Shown here piece after piece: positions 33,345-42,842 of a stretch of 64,000 nt of DNA. The translations under genes and the position numbers were made by a program. The stretch is from contig DATNFO010000044.1 of the NCBI GenBank assembly GCA_035606355.1, positions 1 to 64,000 on the forward strand, written 5' to 3'. The first letter of the stretch is position 1. Each line of letters opens with the position of its first letter. The DNA comes from Sulfopaludibacter sp035606355. GTDB lineage: Bacteria > Acidobacteriota > Terriglobia > Bryobacterales > Bryobacteraceae. The notes beneath the pieces were generated by a model. It was given only the letters and a program-made list of their open reading frames with translations. It did not search any database and was not told where the DNA came from.

Positions 33345-33785
33345 TTAGAGTGCTTTTAGTACATCCTCAGGCGCAGGCTTGCCGCGGCGCGAGAAGCCGA
33401 CCGTGCCATTCGCGCCGATCAGGTAAACGGTGCGCTTCACGATCGGGCCGTTAGTGTGGTAGAGCGCGCAGACCTTTTGCCCGGCGTCGACGAGCAGGGG
33501 GAAGGGGAAGTGGAATTTGTCGCGGAAGCGCTGGTGCTTGGCGGCGCTTTGCGGGTTGACGCCGAACACTTCGACGCCGCGATCGCGCACGTGCTTCCAC
33601 TGGTCGCGAAATTCGCAGAGCTGCCTGGTGCAGCCGGGCGTGTCATCGCCGGGATAGAAGACCAGCACCACCGGATGCGGACGAAGCTTGGAGAGTGTGA
33701 CGAGCTTTCCGCTGTCGTCCGGCAGTGTGAAATCGGGCGCGGGCGAGCCGACGGGCAGGGGATCGGAAAAAAGCCAGGAGAACAT
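33345..33785 (-). CDS. Peroxiredoxin, BCP/PrxQ type
   Basis: Encodes 146 residues from the ATG at 33785 (MFSWLFSDPLPVGSPAPDFTL), which overlaps the stop of the upstream protease gene by one base. The peroxidatic Cys52 is in DDTPGCTRQLC and Cys57 is the resolving cysteine in a C-x4-C arrangement, typical of atypical two-cysteine PrxQ/BCP proteins. It reduces H2O2 and organic peroxides using thioredoxin. A longer frame upstream would read through the protease C-terminus and is rejected. No secretion signal is evident. Confidence 0.93.
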   Translation of the reverse strand: MFSWLFSDPLPVGSPAPDFTLPDDSGKLVTLSKLRPHPVVLVFYPGDDTPGCTRQLCEFRDQWKHVRDRGVEVFGVNPQSAAKHQRFRDKFHFPFPLLVDAGQKVCALYHTNGPIVKRTVYLIGANGTVGFSRRGKPAPEDVLKAL

Positions 33786-36061
33786 TAGTGCACCGTTTTG
33801 TTTGGATTGATTTGGGTAAGCGTGATGGTGACGCCCGGAACGCCATCCACCGTCAACCGCAGGAAGTTGAGGCCGGGGACGCCGGCGTGCCACTGGAATG
33901 TGACGAGGCCGTGAGCATCGGTGAAGGCTTCGGCGGGGACAACTGCGCCGTCCGCGGACGGGCTCGCGAGAATTCCGGCGCCGGGGTAGGGGAGACCATC
34001 GGCGTCGGTGAGCTGTACGGTCAGCGGATTGGAGCCCACCTGTTTCAGTTCCGGTGTGGAGTCGCCTGCGACGCGCACGCGTGCATATGCGGTTTCGTAC
34101 GCGCCGTCGGAGGGCGTGGCCGTGACTTCGTCAACTCCCGGCACGAGACCGGCGAGTGGGAAAGACGCGGCGGTCGCACCGGCTGGGATAGTGACGGCGG
34201 CGGGCAGTCTCGCGTGGCCGCCTTGCGCGGTGAGGTGGATCGTGACCGGCGTGCGGCTCGGCCGCGCGATAGCGACCGTGCCGGTGGCGGACGCTCCGGC
34301 GATGACTCCGGCGGCGGGCGCGAGCGTGAATTCGAGGGCGTGCTTCAGAGTGGTATCGGCCGCGGCATTGCCGGAAGCAGCTTGCGCGAAGAACGTCTCA
34401 AACTGCCGGCGGTAGGTATCGATCTGCGCCAGGTCGGCCGCGGAAGGCTGTGAGCCCGCGGCCGTGAGCACAATAAAGGCGAAGCGAAAGTGGCGCTGTG
34501 CGACCGTCGAATCCGGGATGCGCGGACCTTCGGCGGCAATGATGTCGTTGACCGAAATGTTGCGGCGCACGCCGTTGAATTCGATGCCGCTGAACTGGTG
34601 CTGGAATGCCGAATAATTGGGAAGCGGATTGGTCACCACGAACGTGTCGGGCGTTTGAGCGGCGGTGCGAAAGCCCATCAGGTATTGATCCATGGGCGAG
34701 TAGCCTTGCGTGATGTCGGTGGTGACGAATTCGGTAGCGGCGTTCGTGCCGCGGTCCGCGATGCGTTCGCCTTCCAGCAGCGACGCTTCGGAATCATAGA
34801 GAAAACTCCAGTGGGCGAGTTGGAAGCCGAGCATCGGCGGCGAAGCGGATGCGGTTGCGCCGGGAATGCTGGCGTACGCCAGGAAGAGGTGTCCGGCTTC
34901 GTGCGCGAGAATCGTCAGCGGCGTATCGTGCTGCGGCGCGCGAGGCGGCACAAGCGCGTTCGGGTCCGTGGGGAACTGCGAGAGCGGACCCAGATTGAGC
35001 ACGGCGCGGAGCCTCGCACGCGAGCCGAATTCAAAACCGTCATCGATGGCGGAGACGCCGTAGCCGCTGCCGGAATTGCGCACCGTCTGCTCATACGCAA
35101 CGGTGCCTTCTCCCAGCGCGGGGATGCCCATGGCGTTGTAGATCACCAGATAGTCGTACGCATCGTCGTGGGTTTGATAAAACTGCTGCGCCGCGGCGAT
35201 GATGTCGATGGTCAGCGAGTTGCCGAAGACCTCGGCGACAGTTGAGACGTAGGTGGAGGATGGATCGGTACGGAAGTCGACCAGCGCGGTGCCGCGGGCG
35301 AGTCCGCCCGGGGTGATGCCGACGACCGCGCTAGTGGGATTGACTCCGAAATACCCGAACTGAATGCGGCCATCGGGGTATAGGACCACCAGAAAGGATT
35401 CTGTCGGGCCGGTGTTGGTATCGGAGAACTCAGGCACGCTGGTCCACGTCACCGTGAAGCGATCCGGCTGCGCGAAGAAGGCGACCGTGCCCGATTGCGA
35501 TGGGTTCAGATCGTCGAACAGCGGAGCGATGCGCGGAGGCCCGGCGGTCAGGCGGCCGAGCGAGCGCTGCGTCGATGATGATTCCGCAATGCCGAACGTC
35601 AGGTTGCCGTCGGAGTTGACGTAGACGGCTGAGTACGTAGTTCCGAAGAAGGGGAAGGGGAAGGGAAGGAGGAGGCGCTGGGCATCGTCGTCGCCGAGAC
35701 CGGTGAGCGGAGTGGATGCGGATGTGGAGGCATCGGGCACGGCGGTTGCGACGGCGTATGTATACCGCGCGGCATCGGCGGTCGCCGGAGTGAAGGTGAG
35801 AGTATGGCCGTCCAGGTTGAACTGGTTTTGCCGCTGCACCACACCGCCCGCATCCTCCACGAGCGCGATGTTGCCGATGTCATTGCGTGGCGCGGTGCTG
35901 CGCATACGGACTGCCGGCCGCGCGCGTAGCATCTGCCGGTGGCGGAACATGGTCTCGGCGATGGTCTCGCGCGTGGTGCCGCACTCCGCGCCTCCGCTGT
36001 GGCGCGCGATGGCGGCGGTGCACAAAGCAGCGGCGAGCGCGAGCTGAAGGAGGCGGCGCAT
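33785..36061 (-). CDS. Secreted putative zinc metalloprotease with NIDO-like and Ig-like domains
   Basis: Encodes 758 residues. A signal peptide covers about residues 1-20. Residues ~130-270 resemble a nidogen-like (NIDO) beta domain (FFGTTYSAVYVNSDGNLTFG, RIAPLFDDLNP, VTWTSVPEF, IQFGYFG). The zinc motif HEAGH is at 387-391 (TILAHEAGHLFLAYAS), and a downstream acidic YDSEASLLEGE may supply a third ligand. The C-terminal ~150 residues look like Big-1/invasin-type beta domains (PGVDEVTATPSDGAY, LTDADGLPYPGAGI). No exact peptidase family is assigned. It starts directly after the penicillin acylase stop with no gap, so both are probably co-translated. Confidence 0.78.
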   Translation of the reverse strand: MRRLLQLALAAALCTAAIARHSGGAECGTTRETIAETMFRHRQMLRARPAVRMRSTAPRNDIGNIALVEDAGGVVQRQNQFNLDGHTLTFTPATADAARYTYAVATAVPDASTSASTPLTGLGDDDAQRLLLPFPFPFFGTTYSAVYVNSDGNLTFGIAESSSTQRSLGRLTAGPPRIAPLFDDLNPSQSGTVAFFAQPDRFTVTWTSVPEFSDTNTGPTESFLVVLYPDGRIQFGYFGVNPTSAVVGITPGGLARGTALVDFRTDPSSTYVSTVAEVFGNSLTIDIIAAAQQFYQTHDDAYDYLVIYNAMGIPALGEGTVAYEQTVRNSGSGYGVSAIDDGFEFGSRARLRAVLNLGPLSQFPTDPNALVPPRAPQHDTPLTILAHEAGHLFLAYASIPGATASASPPMLGFQLAHWSFLYDSEASLLEGERIADRGTNAATEFVTTDITQGYSPMDQYLMGFRTAAQTPDTFVVTNPLPNYSAFQHQFSGIEFNGVRRNISVNDIIAAEGPRIPDSTVAQRHFRFAFIVLTAAGSQPSAADLAQIDTYRRQFETFFAQAASGNAAADTTLKHALEFTLAPAAGVIAGASATGTVAIARPSRTPVTIHLTAQGGHARLPAAVTIPAGATAASFPLAGLVPGVDEVTATPSDGAYETAYARVRVAGDSTPELKQVGSNPLTVQLTDADGLPYPGAGILASPSADGAVVPAEAFTDAHGLVTFQWHAGVPGLNFLRLTVDGVPGVTITLTQINPNKTVH

Positions 36062-38281
36062 TTATTGCGGTTGGAAGGTCAGGGTGTGCTTTTCTTTAAC
36101 GCTGTTGAACTGCATGGGGTAACTCCTGACGTAGTACCAGTCCAGCCATTGATCTTTATAATGACTCGAAAGAATCTGCCCGGATTGGCCGGTTTCTATG
36201 TTCAGCAGAGAGTTATCCCAGTTACTCAGGTCCGCGTTCATTCTCATGCTCGGGGATAACTTGCGCGTGGTCTGACGGACGGTAGTGCCGGACCCGCTCA
36301 TGGGCAGCGGACCTAAGTCGAAATACTTGCCTACCCACGGTACGTGATGAATTACCGGGTTATCCACGGTGATGTTGAGATACTTTCCGTAAACCCACTT
36401 CCTGATTTCGCGCCCTTGCATGCGCCGGCCTTCGTCGACTGCATCGACAAACGCCTGTAGAAGCATGGAATCGTAGTCCGGAACCCAGCCCTTTGGCCGC
36501 TCGGTCAGGAGCTTCTGAATGGCCGCGGTGGCCATGGGAAAGTCGTACCCCTGTCCCTGGCCTCCCGACGCGATATCGGCGAGAGTGCTGCGGACGTGCT
36601 GAAAACCAAGGTCCGCGATCAACGGAGCGGCCTGGTCTTTCTCCATCTGGCCGTTCCAGGCGCGCAGCACGGCTGATGCTTCGTCCAGCGACGGATTGCG
36701 AGTGTGACGCTTTTCATACGCGGCGATCAGTTGGGCCGCGAGAAACTTGCCAAAGGCCGAGTAGACATCCTTTTGAACAGTGAGCATCTCCGCCGGCTTC
36801 CAGCGTTTGCGCGCCGAGAGCAGCGCACGGACCTGTTGAGCGCGATCGGGCGGCGCGAAGTTCCCGTTCACGGGATAGGGATAGTTCGCCGGAAATGGAT
36901 CCTGGTTGGAAGTAGCGATCACGCCGCTGGGCGGATTGTAAGCCGAGGGCAATTGATCGAACGGAATGAAGCCGTCCCAATCGAAGGCGCCGGAAGAGCC
37001 ATCTACCGGCAAGTCGCCCGAGTAACCAACTCGCTTCGGTAACTTACCGGTAACATGGTAACCGATGTTGCCATCGATATCCGCATAAGTGAAGTTAGCG
37101 CCCAATGGAAAACGGGAGAGCGCGGCTGTAAATTCGGCCCAGTTGGCGGCGCGATCGATATCCACGATCGGGAACTGCACAATCGACGGTGTGTTGACGG
37201 TCCAGCGGAGCGCCATAAACTGGTTGTTTTCGGCGAGGAAGATAGGTCCATGACGAGTTACCCACAGCAGTAACTCGCTGGGATTCTGTCCTTTGACGCG
37301 AATGATTTCGCGTTCGGCGCGCGCCTGTTCCACCTGCCCTTTATATAAATAGCGGCCGGTCCGGTCGTCGAAGTGCTCCAGATAGAGGTCCTGCACATCG
37401 AACTGCAGATTGGTGACGCCCCAGGCGATCCGCTGATTGTGCCCCACCACGATGCCGGGCAGCCCCGGCACGGTAACTCCGGCGGCATTCAGGCCGGGCG
37501 CCTCCAAATGGGTCATGTACCAGATGCCGGGCAGGGAGTACTCCAGGTGCATGTCATTAGAGAGGATCGGTTTTCCCGACGCAGTACGGCTGCCGGCGAT
37601 TACCCAGGAATTCGAGCCCGGCGGGAGGGCCAGACCGGCGCCCATGGGAAAGAGATCATCGACTTTCGCACGGTCGCCGGTAATGATCATGTTGTGCTTG
37701 ACGGCGTCGTTGCGCCACGTACTGGTCAGCGTACGGCACATGTGCAGCGCGACCAGGAGGGAATCGATGGCGCTCCAGGGTCGCGGCTGATAACCGAGCA
37801 GAGTGAATTCGAGCGGCAGGTTATTCAGATGAGAGGCGATAAACGAATTCACGCCGCGCGCGTACGCTCCCAGTGCCGCGCGATCCGAATCCGGCAGCGT
37901 AGCGTAGGCGTCTTCGGCGGTGCGGCGGATGCGCAGCCTGCGCGATTCCCGATCGGCTTCGAGAAACGTAGGGCCAAAAACTTCAGCCAGCTCGCCGCTT
38001 GAGAACCGCCGCAAGCCATCCATTTGAAACAGCCGGTCCTGCGCGGTGACGTAGCCCTGAGCGTAGAAAACGTCATCGAGACTGGCGGCGCGGATATGGG
38101 GTTCGCCGAGAGAATCGAAGGTGACCGTGACGGGGGCGGTAACTTCCGCTTTGATGGACCCCGAACGTTGCGGCAGCGGACGCCACACGAACCAATAGAC
38201 GATGCCGAGCGCGACGACCAGCAGAATCGCAATCAGTATATTGACGGCTTGAACTACGCGCGAAAGAGTAGACGTGTGCAT
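36062..38281 (-). CDS. Penicillin acylase family N-terminal nucleophile amidase
   Basis: Encodes 739 residues. An N-terminal membrane anchor or signal (VNILIAILLVVALGIVYWFVW) is followed by the alpha subunit region (DVFYAQGYVTAQDRLFQMDG). The auto-processing site is GSNSW with nucleophile Ser223, in the conserved block SNSWVIAGSRTASGKPILSN. Further beta-subunit marks are GLPGIVVGHNQRIAWGVTN. The family hydrolyses amides such as beta-lactams or acyl-homoserine lactones; the natural substrate is uncertain. It lies in a four-gene minus-strand cluster with an M3 peptidase upstream and a HEAGH protease and peroxiredoxin downstream. Confidence 0.93.
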   Translation of the reverse strand: MHTSTLSRVVQAVNILIAILLVVALGIVYWFVWRPLPQRSGSIKAEVTAPVTVTFDSLGEPHIRAASLDDVFYAQGYVTAQDRLFQMDGLRRFSSGELAEVFGPTFLEADRESRRLRIRRTAEDAYATLPDSDRAALGAYARGVNSFIASHLNNLPLEFTLLGYQPRPWSAIDSLLVALHMCRTLTSTWRNDAVKHNMIITGDRAKVDDLFPMGAGLALPPGSNSWVIAGSRTASGKPILSNDMHLEYSLPGIWYMTHLEAPGLNAAGVTVPGLPGIVVGHNQRIAWGVTNLQFDVQDLYLEHFDDRTGRYLYKGQVEQARAEREIIRVKGQNPSELLLWVTRHGPIFLAENNQFMALRWTVNTPSIVQFPIVDIDRAANWAEFTAALSRFPLGANFTYADIDGNIGYHVTGKLPKRVGYSGDLPVDGSSGAFDWDGFIPFDQLPSAYNPPSGVIATSNQDPFPANYPYPVNGNFAPPDRAQQVRALLSARKRWKPAEMLTVQKDVYSAFGKFLAAQLIAAYEKRHTRNPSLDEASAVLRAWNGQMEKDQAAPLIADLGFQHVRSTLADIASGGQGQGYDFPMATAAIQKLLTERPKGWVPDYDSMLLQAFVDAVDEGRRMQGREIRKWVYGKYLNITVDNPVIHHVPWVGKYFDLGPLPMSGSGTTVRQTTRKLSPSMRMNADLSNWDNSLLNIETGQSGQILSSHYKDQWLDWYYVRSYPMQFNSVKEKHTLTFQPQ

Positions 38282-38332
38282 CGAGCGGGGCTAAGCCCTT
38301 ATGATAGCGTTTGCCGCGTCCGGCGTGCTCGG

Positions 38333-40375
38333 TTACGCCAGTCCGCTGCGGCGAAGGAGGGCTTCGGGGTCCGGTTCGCGGCCCATGAAGCGTTTGTATA
38401 ACTCCGCGGGATCGTCGCTATCGCCGCGCGAAAGAATGCAGCCGCGGAACTCGCTGCCCACTTCGCGGCTGAAGATGCCGGCCGTTTTGAAGCGAGTGAA
38501 CGCGTCGGCGTCCAGCACTTCGGCCCACTTATAGGAGTAGTAACCGGCGCCGTAACCCACGGGGCTGGCGAACAGATGCGTGAAGGCCGCAATCATCGCG
38601 TGATTGGGCGGCAGCGGCGCGGGGCTGAACTCCTGAAGCAGGCGGCGTGTGTAATCGACGGGGTCGCCATCGCGCTCCGGCGAGTAGCGCGTGTGCAGCA
38701 GCAGGTCCACGAAGCCGAAGCCGAGCTGCCGCATCTGCGCATTGGCGGCGCGGAAGCTGCGCGCGCGCTTCATCTTCTGGAACAGGTCCTCGGGCACGGG
38801 GTCGCCGGTTTGCCAGTGGCGCGCAAACAGATCGAGCGCTTCGCGTTCCCAGCACCAGTTTTCCATGATCTGCGAAGGCAGCTCGACGAAGTCCCAGGCG
38901 ACGCTGGTGCCTGCCAGTCCGCGAACCTCTACCGTGCTGAGCAGATGGTGCAGCAGATGCCCGAATTCATGGAAGATGGTCTCCACCTCGCGATGGGTGA
39001 GCAGCGCCGGCTTGCCGCCCACGGGCGGCGTCAGGTTTCCGCAAATGAGTCCGAGATGCGGATGGAAACCATCGGGCTCGGGTCCGCCGGTGATGAATGC
39101 TTCCATCCACGCGCCGCCGCGCTTGTTTTCGCGCGGAAACCAATCGGCGTAGAAGGCGCCGATGAAGACGCCGTTTTCATCGAAGACATTGTAGTAGCGA
39201 ACCGCCGGGTCCCAAGTGGGAACGCCGTGCTCTTCTTCCACGCGGATGCCGTAAAGCCGGTTCACCAGGTTCCAAAGCCCCGCGACCACGCTCTCCACAG
39301 GGAAGTACGGGCGCAGCGCTTCTTCATCGAAGGAGTAGAGCGCGGCGCGCTGCTTCTCGGAGTAATAAGCGACGTCCCACGGGGCGATTTCAGGGGCGTC
39401 CGCGCCTTCCAGGGAGCGCCGGAACTCCAGCAGCTCGCGATTCTCTTCCTGAAAGCGGCGCTCGGTTCTTCCTTTGAGATCTTCCAGAAACTTGAGCGCG
39501 TGGCCGCCCTTGTGCGCCATGCGATCTTCCAGCACGAGGTCGGCAAAATCGGCGAACCCGAGCAGCCGCGCCTTTTCGCGGCGCAGTTCCAGGATGCGCA
39601 CGATCAGCGGGCGATTGTCGGTGGCGCCCTGCGTCCCGCGAACCGCGTAGGCTTCGTACATCTGACGGCGCACCGCGGCGTTGTCCAGGTACGTCATCAC
39701 GGCGAAATAGTCCGGCGCATGCAGGGTAAAGCGCCAGCCTTCCGCGCCCTTGCGTTCGGCGCTTTCGCGCGCGGATGCGACGGCCGTGGGCGGCAGGCCG
39801 GCCAACTCGGCTTCGGTGGCGATGGTGAGGTCCCAGGCGTTGGTCGCGTCCAGCACGTTCTCGGCGAACTTGGTGGTCACCTGTGTGAGTTCGACATCGA
39901 TCTGTTCCAGGCGCTTCTTGCCGGCGGCATCCAGGTCCGCGCCATGGCGGCGGAAGGCATCCATGGTCTTGGTGAGGAAGCGGCGCTTTTCGCCCGTGAG
40001 CAGGCGGCCTTCTTGAGTGCCCGCGTAATCCTTGAGCGCGGTCCAGAGCCGCTCTTGCAGAGGAATGCTGGAATAGAACGCGCTGACCTCCGGCTGCACG
40101 GCGTTGAACGCGGCGCGCAGTTCGGGATACGTGGCGACGCTTTCCAGGTGGCGCACGACGGCCATGGCGAAATCCAGCGGCTCAGTCATCTCGTCCAAAG
40201 CGCGCATGGTGTTGGCGAACGTGCGCGGACGGGGCTCGGCGGCAATGGCGTCCAGGCGCGCTCGCGCGGCGGCGAGCAACTGGCCGGCGGCGGGCTGCAC
40301 GTGCTCTGCCCTTATGCGGTCGAACGGGATGCGGAATTGAACGGCTGCGAGGGGATTGTCGCTCGGCTCGGGCAT
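38333..40375 (-). CDS. M3 family oligopeptidase (oligopeptidase A / Dcp-like)
   Basis: Encodes 680 residues, the usual length. The zinc motif HEFGH is at 469-473 in [16 protein letters not shown], with the third ligand expected about 25 residues later ([13 protein letters not shown]). The thimet-like fold is supported by [25 protein letters not shown] and [20 protein letters not shown] near the end. It is a cytoplasmic enzyme that degrades short peptides, including signal peptides. No signal peptide is present. It is followed after 51 bases by the penicillin acylase gene on the same strand. Confidence 0.95.
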   Translation of the reverse strand: MPEPSDNPLAAVQFRIPFDRIRAEHVQPAAGQLLAAARARLDAIAAEPRPRTFANTMRALDEMTEPLDFAMAVVRHLESVATYPELRAAFNAVQPEVSAFYSSIPLQERLWTALKDYAGTQEGRLLTGEKRRFLTKTMDAFRRHGADLDAAGKKRLEQIDVELTQVTTKFAENVLDATNAWDLTIATEAELAGLPPTAVASARESAERKGAEGWRFTLHAPDYFAVMTYLDNAAVRRQMYEAYAVRGTQGATDNRPLIVRILELRREKARLLGFADFADLVLEDRMAHKGGHALKFLEDLKGRTERRFQEENRELLEFRRSLEGADAPEIAPWDVAYYSEKQRAALYSFDEEALRPYFPVESVVAGLWNLVNRLYGIRVEEEHGVPTWDPAVRYYNVFDENGVFIGAFYADWFPRENKRGGAWMEAFITGGPEPDGFHPHLGLICGNLTPPVGGKPALLTHREVETIFHEFGHLLHHLLSTVEVRGLAGTSVAWDFVELPSQIMENWCWEREALDLFARHWQTGDPVPEDLFQKMKRARSFRAANAQMRQLGFGFVDLLLHTRYSPERDGDPVDYTRRLLQEFSPAPLPPNHAMIAAFTHLFASPVGYGAGYYSYKWAEVLDADAFTRFKTAGIFSREVGSEFRGCILSRGDSDDPAELYKRFMGREPDPEALLRRSGLA

Positions 40376-40452
40376 CCCCTTAAAATATCAGGTGTGCGGG
40401 CGTGCAAGCCCATTCCCGGTATAAAAAGCTACAATGATGTCGATGGATCGTA

Positions 40453-41034
40453 ATGGGTTCTGAACAAAACGGGGCACATCGGCGGCCTGCGCCGGAGGAG
40501 TGTCTAAATGTCTACGCGCTGGTGATCTATATTCCCGACCCGCTCGGGCGGTTTCTGGACGACTTGCGGCGCGAACTGGTCCCGGATTCCAACCCGCACG
40601 CGCACGTGAGCGTGCTGCCTCCGCGTCCGCTGAGCGTCGCCTGGCAAACCGCCTCTGACGACGCACGCGGCATTATCGATAAATGGCAGCCGTTCAATGT
40701 GGAGTTGACCAGCATCGGGATATTCCCGGTGACGCACGTGGTCTATCTGGAAGTCGGCGCGGGCGAGCCGGAATTGCGGCAGATGTATGCGGCCATGAAC
40801 CAGACCTCCCTCGCTTTTAAGGAACCCTTCGCGTATCATCCGCACGTGACCGTGGCGCAGGAGATTCCCCAAGCGGGCGTGCCGGATGCGCATGAAATCG
40901 CCTGGCAGCGGTGGCGGGATTACGACGGACCGCGGCATTTCCGGGCGGAACGCGCCGTTTTTGTGCAGAACACAATCGACAATCGCTGGATCGATCTGGC
41001 CGCCTACTCCTTTGGCGCGGTTGCCGTTCGGTAG
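40453..41034 (+). CDS. 2H phosphoesterase (2'-5' RNA ligase / CPDase superfamily)
   Basis: Encodes up to 193 residues. Two His-x-Ser/Thr motifs define the 2H family: HAHVSVL (H50, S52) and YHPHVTV (H130, T132). The first strand YALVIYIPDP is also typical. Proteins of this fold ligate or hydrolyse 2'-5' RNA links or cyclic phosphates. The start is uncertain: ATG 40453 has no clear ribosome site, while a strong GGAGGAG (40494-40500) precedes a five-codon ORF whose TGA overlaps an in-frame GTG at 40522. That GTG would give a 170-residue protein lacking part of the first strand. It stands alone on the plus strand. Confidence 0.88.
   Translation: MGSEQNGAHRRPAPEECLNVYALVIYIPDPLGRFLDDLRRELVPDSNPHAHVSVLPPRPLSVAWQTASDDARGIIDKWQPFNVELTSIGIFPVTHVVYLEVGAGEPELRQMYAAMNQTSLAFKEPFAYHPHVTVAQEIPQAGVPDAHEIAWQRWRDYDGPRHFRAERAVFVQNTIDNRWIDLAAYSFGAVAVR
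40494..40525 (+). promoter_or_regulatory. Strong Shine-Dalgarno with five-codon ORF inside the 2H phosphoesterase 5' region
   Basis: GGAGGAG (40494-40500) is seven bases from ATG 40508, which encodes MSTRW and stops at TGA 40523-40525. The TGA overlaps a GTG (40522-40524) in the main reading frame, a layout that would permit reinitiation. Confidence 0.4.
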
Positions 41035-41048
41035 GCTGGGTGTAGAGA

Positions 41049-42089
41049 TTAAAGACTGAGCAGCCCTTCGGTGAGTCTGGCGATCAGGTCACGGGGTGGG
41101 TTCGCGTCCCGCTCCCAACCGGGGAAGCCGCCCCACTCGAATACTCTGCGCAGGTAGTCGACAAACGTGGTGTGGCGCCATTCATTCTCGAGCGGCGCGT
41201 CCGCGGAGGCATTCGGAATCATGATGCTGTAGAAACCACCGCCCAACAGGTTTGCCTTGGTTCTGTCGCTCGCTGCTATGTAATACTCCAACCTGCCGCC
41301 GTCATCGACAGCGTCTTCAACTGATTCCGCGGTTAGCGCGGGATCTAGCGGGTACACTACCAGCGGGTCGGCGATTTCACAGCCCCTGGGATTCAACACC
41401 TCATGCGCTCCGACCAGCGAAACTGCGCCAACCTGTTCATACCAGGCGCGCAACGAGATAGGCATGCAACCGCCGGTCAAATTTTCCAGCTTGTTCAGTT
41501 GTGCGGCCACCTCTCTGCCAGGGGGACAGAACACGTCCGGATTGTCTAGAGGCGAGTTCTTCGACGCCACAGCCAATTTGGCTTCTAACGCGGCACAACG
41601 CGCGAGAACAATACCCTCCATCTGCGCCCGTGCTTTTGCGAGCTTCTCACGACGGGCTTTGTTGTCCTTTGCGCTTCCGGCGAGACCCGCCCACACCGCA
41701 CGCGCCACCCGGCCAGTGCTACGGGGGTTCATCGCTTGCCGCCACTCTTCCAGATCGTCTTCAAGGGAAGGCGCGACGAAACGGTATCCCATTTGTGACA
41801 ACCGCTGAATGAGCAGCTCGACGTTATGTCGAACACGGCGCATAGTTTCCGCTGCCACCGCTACCGCATCGGCGTAGTGTTTCTTGTGGCGGACGTCCTG
41901 GCCAAGCGCCATGAGATCGTTCCAAACTGCAACATGCTCACCAGCTTGATAGCGCGTAAAAAACGTGGGCATCGTGGAATAGGATATCTCCGGTGGCGGC
42001 CGGCGGTATCTCGATTTTCCAACCGATCGGAACAGCAGCCGCGCTCCGCGTGCCACGTGGCGAACGAAGGCGTCTGAAAGTTGAGACAC
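41049..42089 (-). CDS. Unknown protein, possibly SMI1/KNR4-like C-terminal region
   Basis: Encodes 346 residues from a GTG at 42089, chosen because GAGGAG lies six bases upstream; ATG 41972 would give 307 residues. The first ~40 residues are Arg-rich (RGARLLFRSVGKSRYRRPPP) and partly encoded by a dispersed palindromic repeat. A helical, Lys/Arg-rich middle (KDNKARREKLAKARAQMEGIVLARCAALEAKLA) follows. The C-terminal half (LENLTGGCMPISLRAWYEQVGAVSLVG, DPLVVYPLD, TTFVDYLRRVFEWGGFPGW) vaguely recalls SMI1/KNR4-type proteins, many of which are immunity proteins. No function is assigned. The coding style looks somewhat different from its neighbours, suggesting an accessory gene. Confidence 0.7.
   Translation of the reverse strand: MSQLSDAFVRHVARGARLLFRSVGKSRYRRPPPEISYSTMPTFFTRYQAGEHVAVWNDLMALGQDVRHKKHYADAVAVAAETMRRVRHNVELLIQRLSQMGYRFVAPSLEDDLEEWRQAMNPRSTGRVARAVWAGLAGSAKDNKARREKLAKARAQMEGIVLARCAALEAKLAVASKNSPLDNPDVFCPPGREVAAQLNKLENLTGGCMPISLRAWYEQVGAVSLVGAHEVLNPRGCEIADPLVVYPLDPALTAESVEDAVDDGGRLEYYIAASDRTKANLLGGGFYSIMIPNASADAPLENEWRHTTFVDYLRRVFEWGGFPGWERDANPPRDLIARLTEGLLSL
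42037..42062. repeat. Palindromic repeat unit inside the 5' end of the unknown gene
   Basis: CAGCCGCGCTCCGCGTGCCA closely matches CAGCCGCGCTCCGCGCGGCA at 29788. Here it lies within coding sequence for HVARGARLL of the 346-residue protein. Confidence 0.5.
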
Positions 42090-42181
42090 ATGGCTCCTCT
42101 TTTCGACTAATCTGATTCAGAGTTTCCGCCGATAAGAGCAGTGAACGGTCTGGCATTGCGCTCGCGCCGTCAGGGGAATCC

Positions 42182-42817
42182 TTGCATACTATCGCTATTT
42201 GCGACACCGAACCGATCGTCATCGAAGGCCTGCTGCGGCTCGTGGAACCCGTCGAAGGGCTGCGTGTGGTCGCAGCCGAGAGCACCATTATCGGTGGTAT
42301 GGATGCGGTGCGCGAGTTACGCCCTTCCGTGCTTATCGTCGATAAGGCATTCGGCCTGCAATCGGTGATGGACTGTTTCGTGGCGCTACGGAGAGATTTT
42401 CGTTCCATGCCGGTCATGGTCTGGGGCTCCTCTGTCACCGAACCGGAAGTGCTGCGCCTGATCCAAGCCGGCGTTGCGGGTGTAGTGCGGAAATCGGCGC
42501 CGCTGGCCTCGATTCTTTTGTGTATCCAGGCGGTCGTGTCCGGCGGAACGTGGATGGAAGCGCCTCTGCAGATGGAGTTCGGGCGCCCGGTTGGTCCGGG
42601 GCACTCGCCGCTCACCGCGCGGGAGTTGCAGGTGCTCGAACTGGTGGAGCGCGGCTATAAGAACAAGGACATCGCTGTTTCTCTCGGCATCCGGATCGGC
42701 ACCGTCAAGATCCACGTGAAGCATATCTTTGAGAAAACGGGCGTCCGCGGGCGTTTTGGGCTGGCCATATCGGGTATGCGCCAGCGAACGCACTCGGTCG
42801 GGATGGCGGCGAACTGA
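42182..42817 (+). CDS. LuxR-type response regulator (receiver + HTH)
   Basis: Encodes 211 residues from a TTG at 42182, with AGGGGA six bases upstream; no ATG lies nearby in frame. The receiver domain spans residues 1-115, with a probable phospho-acceptor D54 (VLIVDKAF) and a reduced acidic pocket (CDTE). The NarL/LuxR HTH occupies ~142-205 (LTARELQVLELVERGYKNKDIAVSLGIRIGTVKIHVKHIFEKTG). It is a DNA-binding regulator; no histidine kinase is adjacent. It lies 25 bases before the tandem aldolase gene and may regulate or be co-transcribed with the aldolase-aldA unit. Confidence 0.9.
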   Translation: MHTIAICDTEPIVIEGLLRLVEPVEGLRVVAAESTIIGGMDAVRELRPSVLIVDKAFGLQSVMDCFVALRRDFRSMPVMVWGSSVTEPEVLRLIQAGVAGVVRKSAPLASILLCIQAVVSGGTWMEAPLQMEFGRPVGPGHSPLTARELQVLELVERGYKNKDIAVSLGIRIGTVKIHVKHIFEKTGVRGRFGLAISGMRQRTHSVGMAAN

Positions 42818-42842
42818 CGCGATCTCGATAGATAATGAGGGG

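Noticed and set aside
38576..40453. 625-codon plus-strand frame opposite the M3 peptidase
   Set aside because: The peptidase with HEFGH is certain; the opposite frame has no recognisable motif.
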